Source of the DNA: Leucocoprinus leucothites
Taxonomy: Eukaryota > Basidiomycota > Agaricomycetes > Agaricales > Agaricaceae
Direction: 5' to 3'
NCBI GenBank assembly: GCA_013368445.1
Contig: JAACJO010000011.1
Span: 186,001 to 250,000 of the forward strand
Length of the DNA: 64,000 bases
Part shown: positions 1-15,145 of the stretch, piece after piece
Numbering within the stretch: the first letter of the stretch is position 1
How the letters are laid out: every line of letters begins with the position of its first letter
The notes under the pieces: model-generated
The model's database searches: none
Told to the model about the DNA's origin: nothing
The model's input: only the letters and a program-made list of their open reading frames with translations
Position numbers and translations under genes: made by a program

Positions 1-39
1 TGGAGCTGATGATACTCGTGATTTTTTTCCTCCTTTCAG

Positions 40-340
40 CCAGATCTACCGGCGGTGCTGGTCGCAAGAAGCTCACGCCTTTCAACAAATTCATGGTGCG
101 CCTGCATAGTTGTGCGCGATTGGAAGGATACTCAAGGAAAAGACTGGGCAGCAATCCGAAATGCACCGTCTCAAAGAGGATGAACCAGAACTTTCGCACA
201 AGGAAAGGTATGTGGCGGAGTTGGAGTTTTTAGTGTGTGTTTGAACGTTAACTGACAGAAATGTGTTGTAATGCAGGTTCAAGATGGCGACAGCAAACTG
301 GAAGATGGCTCCTGAGAATCCCAAGAAGGCAACAGCCTGA
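40..340 (+). CDS. HMG/YABBY-like DNA-binding protein, 3' end (partial)
   Basis: This is the C-terminal part of a gene that begins before the window. Exons 40-95, 152-207 and 277-340 join in phase and end at TGA 338-340. The introns are 56 and 69 nt. The joined residues include KLTPFNKFM, LKEDEPELSHKERF and ATANWK. That is the C-terminal core of plant YABBY and related fungal HMG-box-like proteins, where the segment contacts DNA. A lysine-rich stub follows it. From the family I infer a nuclear chromatin or transcription role. The N-terminal part is not in the window, so zinc-binding or other domains cannot be judged. The exon boundaries are well supported because reading straight through gives stops. 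Confidence 0.72.
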
Positions 341-965
341 GAGTGATTGCCGAATACGAACCCGAGCACCCATATACCACTGGAGTCGCGATTAGCTTTT
401 TTTTGCTCTGTGATTTTAACCTTCTCACCCGCGCCATCTGTTTAGCGATCCCTCCCTCTTGCCTTGCTTCTTCAAGTTGTCGTCTCGGAGGGGCACGCCC
501 GTTTATCTCCAAGAGTAAATTACACTCTTTCAAATACTTTAAGCTTTTGCTATCGTTCGTAGCTTTTCCATGTTGTTCGTGTGCTACTATGATTTATTGG
601 TACAGCTATACAATACATATTTCTTTAAAGCGATGACTGGGGCAGAAACAAGTGTCAGACCAGCCCCATTGGGACTGAATAATAATGTTAACCGTAGCGC
701 GAGTGGGAGAAACCTAGCCAGTAGATGTGGCAGATATAGGAGAAGAGCCCTGAAAGAGGCACGACAGTGCGATTGCTGAGTACATTAGCGAGATAAGGAG
801 GAGATATGTTGAAGGGTGGAGGCAGAGGGCGTCTATATATGGAGATCAGGGACGGAGAGGCGGACCTGAGAGATCCGGATTGGCCATTGCGTCAGAGCTG
901 TCCTCTCCCGGGACCTCCTCATCCTCTTATCTTTACTCTGCCCCTCGTCCTCGAATGAAGCCACC
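341..965. other. intergenic region and presumed F-box gene promoter
   Basis: There is no supported gene between the YABBY-like stop and the F-box start. A TATA-like stretch, TCTATATATGG, lies at about 832-842, roughly 125 bp before the ATG at 966. CT-rich sequence follows it, as is common near fungal transcription starts. Confidence 0.45.
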
Positions 966-3900
966 ATGACCCATCACACTCACAACGACCTTCATCACAC
1001 ACAGCAGATCCAGCCTCATGCCCATGCCCTGCCGCCTGGCGAACTTGATGGCCACTGGGCGCGTGTCCCAGATCAGGGCAGCAAAGGCAAGGCTGCGAAT
1101 CAACCCCAGCCAGTCCCAATACGCCCCGCATCCACCCACCACGATTTCTTTGACATCACCGCTTCTCCCGCAGCATCCAGCTCGTTGTCTAGCTTCCACA
1201 ACCCATCCTCCTCCCTCGACGACGTAGATCTCACCACAGTCGACACAGACGAGATGCGGTTTTCGTTTTCATCAGTTCCTTCCAAGGGCAAGCAGAAGGA
1301 TGTTCCTCCCACCCTGCCCCCGCTCTCATTTTCCGATATGGGCTTTGGTAACGAGCAGTCCCCCTGGTCGTCTTTTGGGTCTGTCTCCCCTCCAGGGCCG
1401 TCTTCTTATGGTTCGGCTTCGAGCCCAGTGCGAGACATCGCGTCCGTGACTTCTGCAGAGGAAGTTGCAGCTCCAACTTCCATGGAACCCTCATCGGTCG
1501 ATGGTGTCTTTTCCGGCACTTCAACGAGGCATATGCCCTCTCGATGCCACTCACTCTCCAATCTGTCTCTTCGCCATACCCCGTCGCTCGCATCCCTGAC
1601 CATGTCCAAAATCAGGGTTAAGCTCGGGCCTTCCACTGCCCAGGGCAACCTTGCTCGTAAACTGCTCATGGGCAAGCATGGTGATACCACTCCAGATTCT
1701 GGAGCTTCATCTGAGACGACATCCCTGGCTGCGGGCGTTGCTGGCCCAGTCTCTTCTCTTGGCCTTGATCCTTCCGTAGCCCCGTGGTATGCAGCTCCCT
1801 TGCAGTACGATCTTGAAACGGCTATACCACCTTCGTTTATACGACCCCGCGCGGGCACGGAGACCAAGGTCCAAAAAAGGCCATCTCTCCTTATGCTCAG
1901 AACCAAGGGTCGCTCGAAATCAACCCCCGTTCCATTTTCTGCTTTAGATTTTGTGGCTGCAACGGCTACAGATATCTTTAAACCCCTTCCTTTGCTTCGC
2001 CGTAATTACATTGATCAGATTCTGCCCAAGGAGTTGCAGCTCCATATTCTGAAATTCTTCGTCCATTTATTCCAAGATGATCACGTCAAAGCCGTTGCCG
2101 AAGGCCGGTGGACTATTAGCAAGGCAATTTCGTCGAGGAACCAACTCGTCGGAAGAGATCGTGGCATCCGGGAGCTGTTTAAACTGGCTAGGGTGAGCTG
2201 CTTTCAGTAGTAGATACTGTGCTGCATTCCCGTTTACACAGGTGCAGGTTTCACATTCGTTCCAGAATCTTGTGTATGACGGTCAACTTTGGGCAGATCT
2301 GGACTTGCGTTCATTTCCCGGCCTTCCCGAGCCTATCCTCTTACGACTTATGAGTCCTGGGGGTGCCTTCATACGAAGGATCAACTTTGCTGGCCACTGT
2401 CGCCTTCAGCCCAGCACATTGACGGTCCTCACCGATCATCTACGTTCCAGAGCCCCATTATCATATACTAATCTAACGGTTCTTAATCTACAAGGCTGCT
2501 TGGCCTTGACGACGCGCTCCCTTCATCACCTCCTAGTCCGCTGCAAAACTCTGCAGAGATTATGCCTCAAGGGCTTAACCGCGGTTACCAATACGACCTG
2601 CGAGCTTCTCGCAACATTCTGCACACAACTCGAGCACCTTAACCTAAGCCGCTGCCCTAATATGAATGCTGAAGGCATACGGCACTTTGCACGCACGACA
2701 CTTGCCCAAGGCGAAGTTTTACGTTTAAAGGAGCTGAGGATTTCGGGACTGAAACATATGGACGACGCAACGATGCGAGTGCTCGGCAAAGCTGCTCCCC
2801 ATCTAGAAGTTTTAGACCTTAGTTATGTTCGTCAACTGCACAATTCCGCATTGGAATCCTTTGTTGCCGTGGATGACGTATTTGATTATGCGCGGTCTGA
2901 CGTGGGGATCGTTCGCCTGAACGCTCGACAAATCGAACGCAGCTTTTCGGCCGAGAACCCGCAATTTTACACCCGGCGCGTTACCAAACTTCGACACCTC
3001 TCACTCTCATTCTGCATACTGCTGACAGATATGGCTTGTTCGAATCTTGCCTATACTGTTCCCCATTTAGAGTTTTTGGAAATGGCCGGAATAGGAACGG
3101 ATCTGAAAGACGACGGACTAGTCCGGCTTTTAGAAACTACTCCCAAGATTCGTCGCCTTGATTTGGAGGACGCCTCGGACATTACAGACTCTGTCTTATC
3201 TTCCATCACCCCTGTTGATGAACAGCCGAACTCGAGTCGTAAGCAAAATGCACCACCTCAACCTGGGCATGCCCTTGAATGGCTTTCTCTCTCCCATGCT
3301 AGTAACGTCAGCGATGAAGCCTTACTCACTCTCATCCGCGCATGCCCAAAGCTCCGCGTTTTGGAGGCCGACAATACGAGATTGAGTGGCGACACCTTGA
3401 AGGAGTTTGTTAATCTTAATAGGCGACGTAAAGCACTGAGCGCCAAGGTGGTGGCTATCGACTGTCGAAATGTGGCTGAGGGGGTGGTGAAGGAATTGGG
3501 CACAAAGGGAGCAACTAGACCAAGATTGGGGGTGAGAGCATTTTGGGCAAGAAGGCTCGGGTATGTGGATGGCGATGACGAAATGTGCGAAGAAGACCTC
3601 AAAGTTGGACTGGATGAATGTGACTCCGCGAAAGTGGCAGTGAAGTCATTTTATTCGTGGCAGACTGTGGATGCTGTCAAGACTGCAAGGGAGAAAAGGA
3701 GGAAGGCGACGTCTAGAAGGGCCGCAAGTCCAAATTCCGACGATCCGGGTGATTTATTCGATCACGATTTCGAGGGCGGAAGTGGTAGAAGAGGTATTGG
3801 TCTAACAAGATGGTGGTCTCCTAATGGTAGACCCGGTAGTGGGCGGAATTCGCCCCCTATCATCCCCGATATCAGCAACGACGGATGTATTATAATGTAA
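966..3900 (+). CDS. F-box and leucine-rich-repeat protein with C-terminal CaaX box
   Basis: Exons 966-2192 and 2248-3900 encode about 959 residues; acceptor 2241 would add two codons in frame. The first third is Ser/Pro-rich and low complexity. An F-box starts near residue 350 (ILPKELQLHILKFF). After it come repeated leucine-rich units of the AMN1/GRR1/FBXL type, with patterns such as LNLQGC, LNLSRCPN and LSLSFC, up to about residue 780. The family acts as the substrate receptor of an SCF (Skp1-Cul1-F-box) ubiquitin ligase, the F-box binding Skp1 and the LRR binding the target. The tail is basic and Ser-rich and ends in CIIM, a good match to a CaaX farnesylation signal, suggesting membrane anchoring as known for mammalian FBXL2. 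I cannot name the substrate. GRR1 itself is possible but not established. Confidence 0.85.
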
Positions 3901-8181
<4,281 letters not shown>

Positions 8182-8241
8182 CTTTTATGTTTGTATGTAT
8201 CATAGCAGGCAGTAACAGCGTGGTCACCGTTATATTACTAT

Positions 8242-9235
8242 TTACGAAGACTTCTTTGCCTTTTTCTTCTTTTTACTCTTTGGTGGCGAACCAACCACAG
8301 AGTCGGAACCGGTAGAATACCTCCTGTTTTTTTTATTCGATGGAAGAGATTCCGGAGTACTTGTATCATCTCCATAACCTGACACATGGATCAGTCGCGA
8401 AACTAAAGTGATATTCAAGAACGTACCAGCGAAGGGATCAACAGCAGGGCGACGTCGCTTTGAGAATGAGGAAGATATTGGTCTTTCCTTAGCGGCGACA
8501 TCTGTTGTTCGATTGCCGTCCCCACCATCATTGGCTGGAGATTCAGAGTCATGTTCATCGTAAACTTGCAGTTCATCATCCTCGCTCTTGCCTCGGCTTT
8601 GTCCGAGAGTGCGCTCATATTGTGCTCTTGCGATCATTTTGGGTGTTACTTTAACGGGTACAGACGTCGATGGGGAGGTGTCCCCTGATGGGCTAGCGTT
8701 CGGTTTTGACACGACTCCAGCGATGGCATGTTTGATGAATCGCCCGGCAGCATCCTTGTCGACTTCGGATCGCCCTGAGGAGTACAACATTTTTTTAATG
8801 TTATTAGAAACCGAGGACCCAGACGTATAGAGGACACTAACTTGTTGGTGGGTTTTCTGCCTTGGTAATCTTCTCAAAGTATTGTCGAACTCGGTCCTGG
8901 GTCCCTTGGATGAGCCCGAGATGTTGAGATTGATAGTTACTCACAAGTTCGGATATTACACTGTGGGTCTTAGGATCTACGCCTTTGGCCTTGAGATAAA
9001 CTGATGATTCAATAAGCACCCAAGTGTCTGTGATTAGTAGTAACTTACTGAAGACAAGGTCATAAACGAGATATGGGAGAAGAGTTTGCAGCTTGGCTTG
9101 TTGTATAACCTCGAGCCCAATTATGCTTTCTGGCAACGACTGCGAAAGTATGGGCTCAAGCGAGGACTCAAGGTCTGAGAGCGAAGAATCGAGATTTGCT
9201 AGTTTTGCTTTGATTTTGTTCGTTTCAGCTGCCAT
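8242..9235 (-). CDS. LRP1: C1D/Sas10 family exosome cofactor (Lrp1/Rrp47-like)
   Basis: Transcription order exons are 9049-9235, 8945-9000, 8842-8896, 8427-8774 and 8242-8378, starting at MAAETNKIKAK. The N-terminal half matches the Sas10/C1D domain: LLPYLVYDLVF, then IYLKAKGVDPKTH and SELDRVRQYF after two 48-nt introns are removed. GRFIKHAI follows, and the tail is lysine-rich (KSKKKKKAKK). In yeast, Lrp1/Rrp47 binds Rrp6 and RNA in the nuclear exosome and helps process snRNA, snoRNA and 5.8S rRNA. Introns 8897-8944 and 8379-8426 are multiples of three without stops, so retained forms would still be open. The stop lies about 60 bp from the convergent halogenase stop, and the start is only 96 bp from the divergent SF3B5 start. 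Confidence 0.88.
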
Positions 9236-9331
9236 CGAAGACTGGTGGGAGTTGTAGTCAATAACATCACGTAAGCTATGTTATTGTCTCTGGGAGAGCG
9301 GAGTAATCAAGTGTCAACACTCGCGTTGAAC
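9236..9331. promoter_or_regulatory. 96-bp divergent promoter between LRP1 and SF3B5
   Basis: The start codons of LRP1 (-) and SF3B5 (+) are 96 bp apart, so both genes must share promoter and 5' UTR sequence here. I see no clear TATA box. I infer a bidirectional promoter serving two RNA-processing genes. Confidence 0.55.
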
Positions 9332-9863
9332 ATGGTAAGTCATCTACTCCTCCAGCCTTTTCAAGTTGCCTGCCTCATTTTATTTCGTAGTCTTCGGAGC
9401 TCCGTTACACAGCCAATACACAATTAGAACATCGTACGCGTCTTTTCACTTGTGGAATGCGGTGCAGTAACTGAAGTACTTTTTTTGTCAGTTCATGCTA
9501 GATATACTGGCACAGGTCAGTGCCGTTTACCAAGACTTCCTCGATCTTGTACTGAAAATCAATCGAAGGACATGCGGACATTTCGAAATAGTGAGTAGTT
9601 GAAAATCAGCTTAATGTGTCAATTGGTTCTGACGAGGTCAGTGACTGGGTGACTCACCAACACCGGGATACTCTGGCATCCATTGTTGGCCATCCCACAC
9701 TCACTTCCTACTTGGCCATTGCAGATGGAGAAGCCATTGGAAGGGTCAGATTCGAGATGACAGAGGTATGTGGACCTGACTTCTCATACGCTCATGATTA
9801 ATTTGTTTGTTGTAGCGTATGCTCCAACCCTGCGGGCCACCGCCACGAAAAGACGATGACTGA
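9332..9863 (+). CDS. SF3B5: SF3b10 splicing factor subunit (SF3B5/Ysf3)
   Basis: Six coding exons (9332-9334, 9391-9433, 9492-9515, 9569-9590, 9642-9765, 9816-9863) give an 87-residue protein; human SF3B5 has 86. Diagnostic blocks are QLEHL, ARYTGTGHAD, HQHRD, SYLAIADGE and the C-terminal MLQPCGPP. SF3b10 is a small subunit of the SF3b complex of U2 snRNP and binds SF3B1 in branch-site recognition. The first coding exon consists of the ATG alone, followed directly by a GTAAGT donor. The third and fourth exons are only 24 and 22 nt. Five introns in 264 coding bases is extreme. The gene is easily missed because no exon makes an ORF longer than about 40 codons in the correct frame. Confidence 0.92.
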
Positions 9864-10470
9864 TATCCATTGACCGTGACAGCCTGAGCTAGGTGTTCGG
9901 CCCACTTTCAAACACCTGGTGTCAAGTGCGTTGACGGCCGTGTTTCCTGTGCGTATTCTTAGATCACATAGCCGAGGTCCTGGGATGATGACTATTCTGT
10001 AACAACAATGCCAAGTAGTCTTTCATTGCCTCGATGCGTCCCTGACATCTCGCAGTTGTCAACTGTCTGAACTGATTGGGTAGTCTTGGTCGAAGTGGCT
10101 GTTCTATTCTTATAAACTGATGGGAACCCAGCCGGACGGAAGGATTTTGAGAGAAAACGGCTAAGGAGTAATCCTGAAACGGATTACTCGTCCGGCCAAT
10201 TCACAAGATCAATGTCTCCACTAGCCTTCCGCTTAGGTATTGATAACTCCTGTCCGGTTACAGGCCCCCTTTGATTGTGGAGGTGTTTGCGCTCGGCATC
10301 TTCATTTTACGAGCGCGTTTATCACACTCGGTGTCAACCAATGTTACCCTTCTGTTTCCCTCAGCTACTCCCTGCTCCAACCGTCACCTGCGCATCCCCG
10401 CTGTGCGCAGAGAATATTGCGACACCAAAAGGCGGCTGACGCTGACTACACCCTCTCAGTCTGTGGCGAA
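9864..10470. other. intergenic region before the methyltransferase gene
   Basis: No supported gene. An in-frame open stretch extends upstream of the chosen methyltransferase ATG (10471) back to about 10240, but it lacks recognisable domain content. I treat it as promoter and 5' UTR. Confidence 0.4.
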
Positions 10471-12747
10471 ATGGCTGCCATAGGAACTCAGCGACCTTTG
10501 ACTCAGTACATATTTCCATCTCCTGCACCATCCCAGCAGGCACGGGAGAAGAAACCCTCTTCGCACCGACGACCGCAAACCAGTCACTATAGACCATTCT
10601 CACAGCTATTGTCCGAGGATCCAGAAGTCTCTGCGCCTCGCTCTACAAAGCTTTCCAGGAGAAACTCCATATCGCTTCTCATGTCCATCCCGAGTTATTC
10701 GCTACGAGAAAAGGGAACAAGGTCCAGAGAGAAGGGGAAGAAGAAAGAAAGAGAAGGTCGGGCACGGCAGCTGTCGTCTCACACGTTTGCAAGCGACGAA
10801 GACAAACCGTTCACTGACAAAGAGCGCACGTCACAGTTCCGGCGTGGTCTAACCAGCAAAGCGTCCCTGACTTCCTTAAACCGTGTCATTGACATCTCTA
10901 CGCACTGCGTACACGAAGACGGCAGAGTCCTTCACACAGAAGATACATTCGTGAAGAAGAGAGTTTGGCACCGTTATGGCAGTATGACAATGCACCCTTA
11001 TCCGCACGATGCTGTGTATATGCAATCATACGATCCCGTCATGCTTGAAAGGTGAGCGCCCATTTCCTATCTTCGAAGAATGACATTCAAGTTAGTTTCC
11101 CAGCGAGAAATACTCGTATCTGCTATTACGACGCCTCACATCATCCATTCCAACGTTCAGCACATCTATGGATAAGCCACCCTCTAACGTGTTGGATCTT
11201 GGATGTGGACAAGGGCATTGGCTGCTTGATGCCTCTTATCATTGGCCAAGTGCAAAGTTCACAGGCTTTGACTTGGTTGACATCTTACTGGCAGAGCTAC
11301 AGGAAAGACCGAATGTACAATTGGTCCGAGGCAATTTGTATGTCTTCTTTTTCTTCTGCTACCCATACCAGCTCATCGATGGTCCCAGCGTTAAGTATAG
11401 ACTGCCTTTCCCAGACAAGAACTTTGACTTCGTTCGCATGGCAAACCTTGGCCTCGCAATCCCGCATGAAAAGTGGAGCTTTGTTGTAGCCGAAGCTCGA
11501 CGCGTATTGAAAATAGGGGGTCAGCTGGAGATAATTGACGACCAGATATCTTTTCCTTATGGAGCTTTCCCTGTCGTCACTCCCCCGTCTAGCCCGCGCT
11601 CCCAGGAGAGTCCGACGCCTGGGGCTAAGCGCCGTCATGGTGACACTGTCGGAACGGGGAGCGACACGAGTTCACCGACGTTACGAGGGAGCGAGATTGC
11701 TGACTCGGATTGCACTCTCATCGACGAAGGTGTGACATCATCCAGACCAGAATCTTACTTGGCAACGGTAGGATGTCAGCGCCGCTCGATTGCCTATCTC
11801 CAACGCTGGGCCGCCAACCGTCAAGTCGCCCAAGATGTAGAGGACACTTTCATCGGTATGCTGCGGAAGCGATTTGTTCACCCATCACCCGAGGATTTCG
11901 TGCCTGATTTGCTCAGGTATACGTTTGGAAGCGGGAATATCAGCACCACTCAAACTTACAATATCCGTCTCGCCCCTGCATCATCCATCACATCCACCCC
12001 TCCCCACCCAACGGACCCACCAAGCAGCATCACCCGAGCTGACAAACTTACTCATTCCGATCAGGACTCAGGTGACTGCCCCGAGGAAGATGGCCTGGGA
12101 AGTAAACATGCCAGTCCCACTCGGGCGGCATTTCCTTTACGACACAGTGCCAAAGCTGCAGGTCGCTTGGGCATATCCTACTCTGACCTCGTCGTTGCAA
12201 CTGCTGCAGCTCGGCGACCGGTTGTTCAGAATACTCAGCCTTACAGATATTCGACAGTTCGTGGACCCTTGCAATCACCTGGAATCATCGTAGCTCCTTC
12301 AACCTTCATTCCCCTCACTGCAACCGAAACCGAATTCCACGCCTGCAAGTGGATTCACACGCTGCTCGGCTGCAGACCGGCTATTTTCGACTATGTTCGA
12401 TCCCAAGTGGATGAGACTGGCAGGCGATTAGTTAGTGACTCCGAGCTCAAAGATGCTTTGTGGAGTTACGAGAGGTGAGACTCCTGCCGCTTGTCTGCGA
12501 TTTACTGCTCACGACATGACAATGCGTTAGCTTCCGGCGTCAAAGATTCCACTGGCCTACAGATTCCGAGAACGATCCAGAGAGCTTCGCCACTCCTTGC
12601 ATTACCAACACCCGAAAACTAGATCTTCAGCGGCTCATTGAATCCCGCGAGGAACCGATTCACATCCGGACCATCCAAGTGTACCACGCAACAAAGACTG
12701 ACATGACTTCTCTCGCAAGCCTTCTGTTCAATTCGCCCTCAAAGTAA
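10471..12747 (+). CDS. class I SAM-dependent methyltransferase, fungal
   Basis: Exons 10471-11051, 11104-11337, 11389-12474 and 12531-12747 give about 705 residues. The methyltransferase core starts near residue 225 with motif I, VLDLGCGQGHW. It continues with an acidic end to beta 2 (FTGFDLVD), then YRLPFPDKNFDFVRM and the post-motif segment ARRVLKIGGQLEI. Ser/Pro-rich stretches surround it on both sides, and the N-terminal 190 residues are basic and low complexity. Proteins of this type are abundant in Agaricomycetes and mostly uncharacterised; the substrate cannot be read from the sequence. The second intron is 51 nt with no in-frame stop. An upstream start would be possible because the frame stays open from about 10240, but MAAIGTQ at 10471 is the best-placed ATG. 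Confidence 0.82.
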
Positions 12748-13063
12748 CAACCGTCTCCATTTCAATGATTGTACTCTTTTTGTACCGCTACCATACGATA
12801 TTGTCGGGTCTTATAACTTATCGATTTGCCGCTAACACTCTGCATACAAAATAGCACTATAAGTATATTCAATACGAATAATTCTATGTTTGTTGCCAAC
12901 CTGATTCACCTTTAAGCCATAGAGTACCATCGATTATTGAGCGATAACGAACAAGCCAAATGGGGATACGACTGCTTCTCAAACCTTCAATTCTACGATA
13001 CCGAGTTAAGTATCATACACATGGTTCTCACCAGGCCAACTTGAACCTCCCTAAAACAAGAGC
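12748..13063. other. intergenic region
   Basis: There are 316 bases between the methyltransferase stop and the agmatinase start. The sequence is AT-rich at 12780-12900, consistent with a 3' end region followed by a promoter. I see no gene. Confidence 0.4.
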
Positions 13064-14961
13064 ATGAGAGCGTTGTGTGCTCTTACTTTTATCGGTCTCT
13101 GCAGCCAATCCGCATTAGCACGCCATGGACATGACCTTGAACATGAAGACGTTCTAGCCGGGATCCAGAATCCATTTATCCATGGTCCGAATCTCGTCGA
13201 TACACAAACACCAAAGGAACCAACTTGGCTAGAGAAATACGGCCCGCAGTTTGACCAACCATTCTCTGGTCCCTTGTCGTTCTCCCATTTACCTTACCAT
13301 CGGTGCTTGGAAAATGAGGATGTACCTTTTGACGTCGCGCTTTTGGGCATGCCGTTTGATACAGCCGTTAGCTATAGACCAGGGTGAGTCTGACATGTTC
13401 TCTGGAAGTTGTCAGCGATGTTGAGAAGGTTGCTCCTTTGACGGTACAGCGCACGATTCGGCCCGTATGCGATACGTTCTGGAAGCAGGCGCCAGCGAGA
13501 AACGAGAGGATACACGATGGCCTGGGGTGTAAATCCATATGATCAAGGTTTCAAGATCATTGATTGTGGCGATGTACGGACCCTTCAGGTTGTATGCTCA
13601 AGTTTCAGCTTAACATTAATCTTGGTGATATGAAAGGTCCCCCTCAATCCCTTTGATAATGCTCTCGCGGTCGATCAGATGGAAGTCGCATATAGCTCAC
13701 TTTTGGCGAGAGAACCCGCGACACTCAAAAAGGATGTACCTGTCCATCTAGGACGTACTATTGCGAAGGACGGGTCAATTAGACCCAAAATCGTGACGTG
13801 GGTCCGCTATGTATCACTCCAGCTTAATTAAACTAATTTTATAATGTCCTTCTCAGTCTTGGAGGAGATCATACCATTGTCAGTGCGCCCAGCTCGGATT
13901 ATGTCGACTTCACTCTGACAAGTACGTTATTTGACAGGTTCTTCCTATTCTTCGATCCCTTCACAAAGTATATGGTCCCGTATCTGTGATTCACTTCGAT
14001 GCTCACTTGGTTTGTGGATTCCTCACAACTTCCAAGTAAGATCCTCATTTCTCGTATACAGGACACATGGGCCGCATACGCCGGGCAAACAACTGAACAA
14101 TCTCGCGTGACCCATGGCACATTTTTCTATCTTGCGAGTGAAGAAGGCCTGATAGCAAACAATAGCATCCATGCAGGGATACGCTGCAAACTTGCCGTAA
14201 GTGCACTTCCTTGTTCTTCGACGTGGTTTGATACTCGACGTTTGATGTCTCACATGTCCAGGGTCTGGCTGACTTGGATAACGACGCCCAAGTCGGTTTC
14301 CAGGTCATCTCAACCGACGATATTGATGATTTTGGAATCCCTGCCATTATCAAACGCATCAGGGAACGGATTGGTGACAGTCCAGTATACCTCAGGTGCG
14401 CTTTATTTCCATGTCTAATTGAGCCGAAGTTCATGGCATCTTCCGGGAATATTAAAAGCCTGGACATTGACGTTGTAGGTATGTAACGGTTAAATTGCTT
14501 CTCCCCGTCTGCAGCTCAACAGTGTTCATGTCGTGGCACAGACCCCGGATTGGCACCAGCTAGTGAGTTTGGTTATGGCTCATGACCTGGACGGTGGCGT
14601 TGATCGTGTGTCAACACACTCTCGCAGCTGGCACTCCTGAAGCTGGCGGTTGGACGACCCGTGAAGTGAAACGCATTCTCCGAGGACTTGCAGGATTGAA
14701 TTTTGTGTAAGTCCTCCATGCTATAGCTAAGCGCTGAAACTCAGGGACCAATAAAATTCCTTCCATACAGTGGCGCCGACCTTGTAGAAGTCTCCCCGGC
14801 GTATGACCATGGTGAGATGACCTTCGCAATCAATTGAGGTATTAAATTGATGCTCCCAAGCCGAGATCACGGGTATTGCAGCAGCAGACTTCATCCACGA
14901 CTTTCTCTCTATGTTCTTGACCATCAAGCATCCAAAATCAATAACTTCACTCAAGGACTAG
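13064..14961 (+). CDS. secreted agmatinase/arginase-family ureohydrolase
   Basis: Twelve exons: 13064-13383, 13450-13573, 13637-13797, 13857-13878, 13938-14009, 14062-14196, 14262-14395, 14459-14478, 14542-14562, 14628-14706, 14771-14811 and 14861-14961. The product is 409 residues. A signal peptide is likely (MRALCALTFIGLCSQSALA), so the enzyme should enter the secretory route. All metal-binding blocks of the ureohydrolase fold are present: GGDHT, DAHLD and SLDIDVVDP, plus APATGTPEAGG and EVSPAYD. These bind two Mn ions that activate water to release urea from a guanidino substrate. The family includes agmatinase, guanidinobutyrase and similar enzymes, so agmatine is the likely but unproven substrate. 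Three exons are only 20-22 nt. Secretion is notable, since bacterial and animal relatives are cytosolic or mitochondrial. Confidence 0.92.
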
Positions 14962-15145
14962 ATCGCTGCTAGATCTACTAACACCAGGAATGTTGTATGA
15001 AGCGGATAAAATGGACTTATAAACTAGGAAACAGGGTGCTATCAATCAGTCCATGTAAAAACAGCTATATCAATATAAATATAGGAATCGTCTGGTATCA
15101 TTACCCATCGTAGTCGTACAAAGGCCAAGAAGGCAAAGTCTTTGA

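Noticed and set aside
1231..1906. Long antisense ORFs opposite the F-box gene
   Set aside because: They mirror the codon bias of the real gene and have no domain content or start and splice context.
13064..15000. Secondary-metabolite gene cluster around the halogenase, methyltransferase and ureohydrolase
   Set aside because: No backbone synthase, transporter or regulator is present, and conserved housekeeping genes (LRP1, SF3B5) lie between them.
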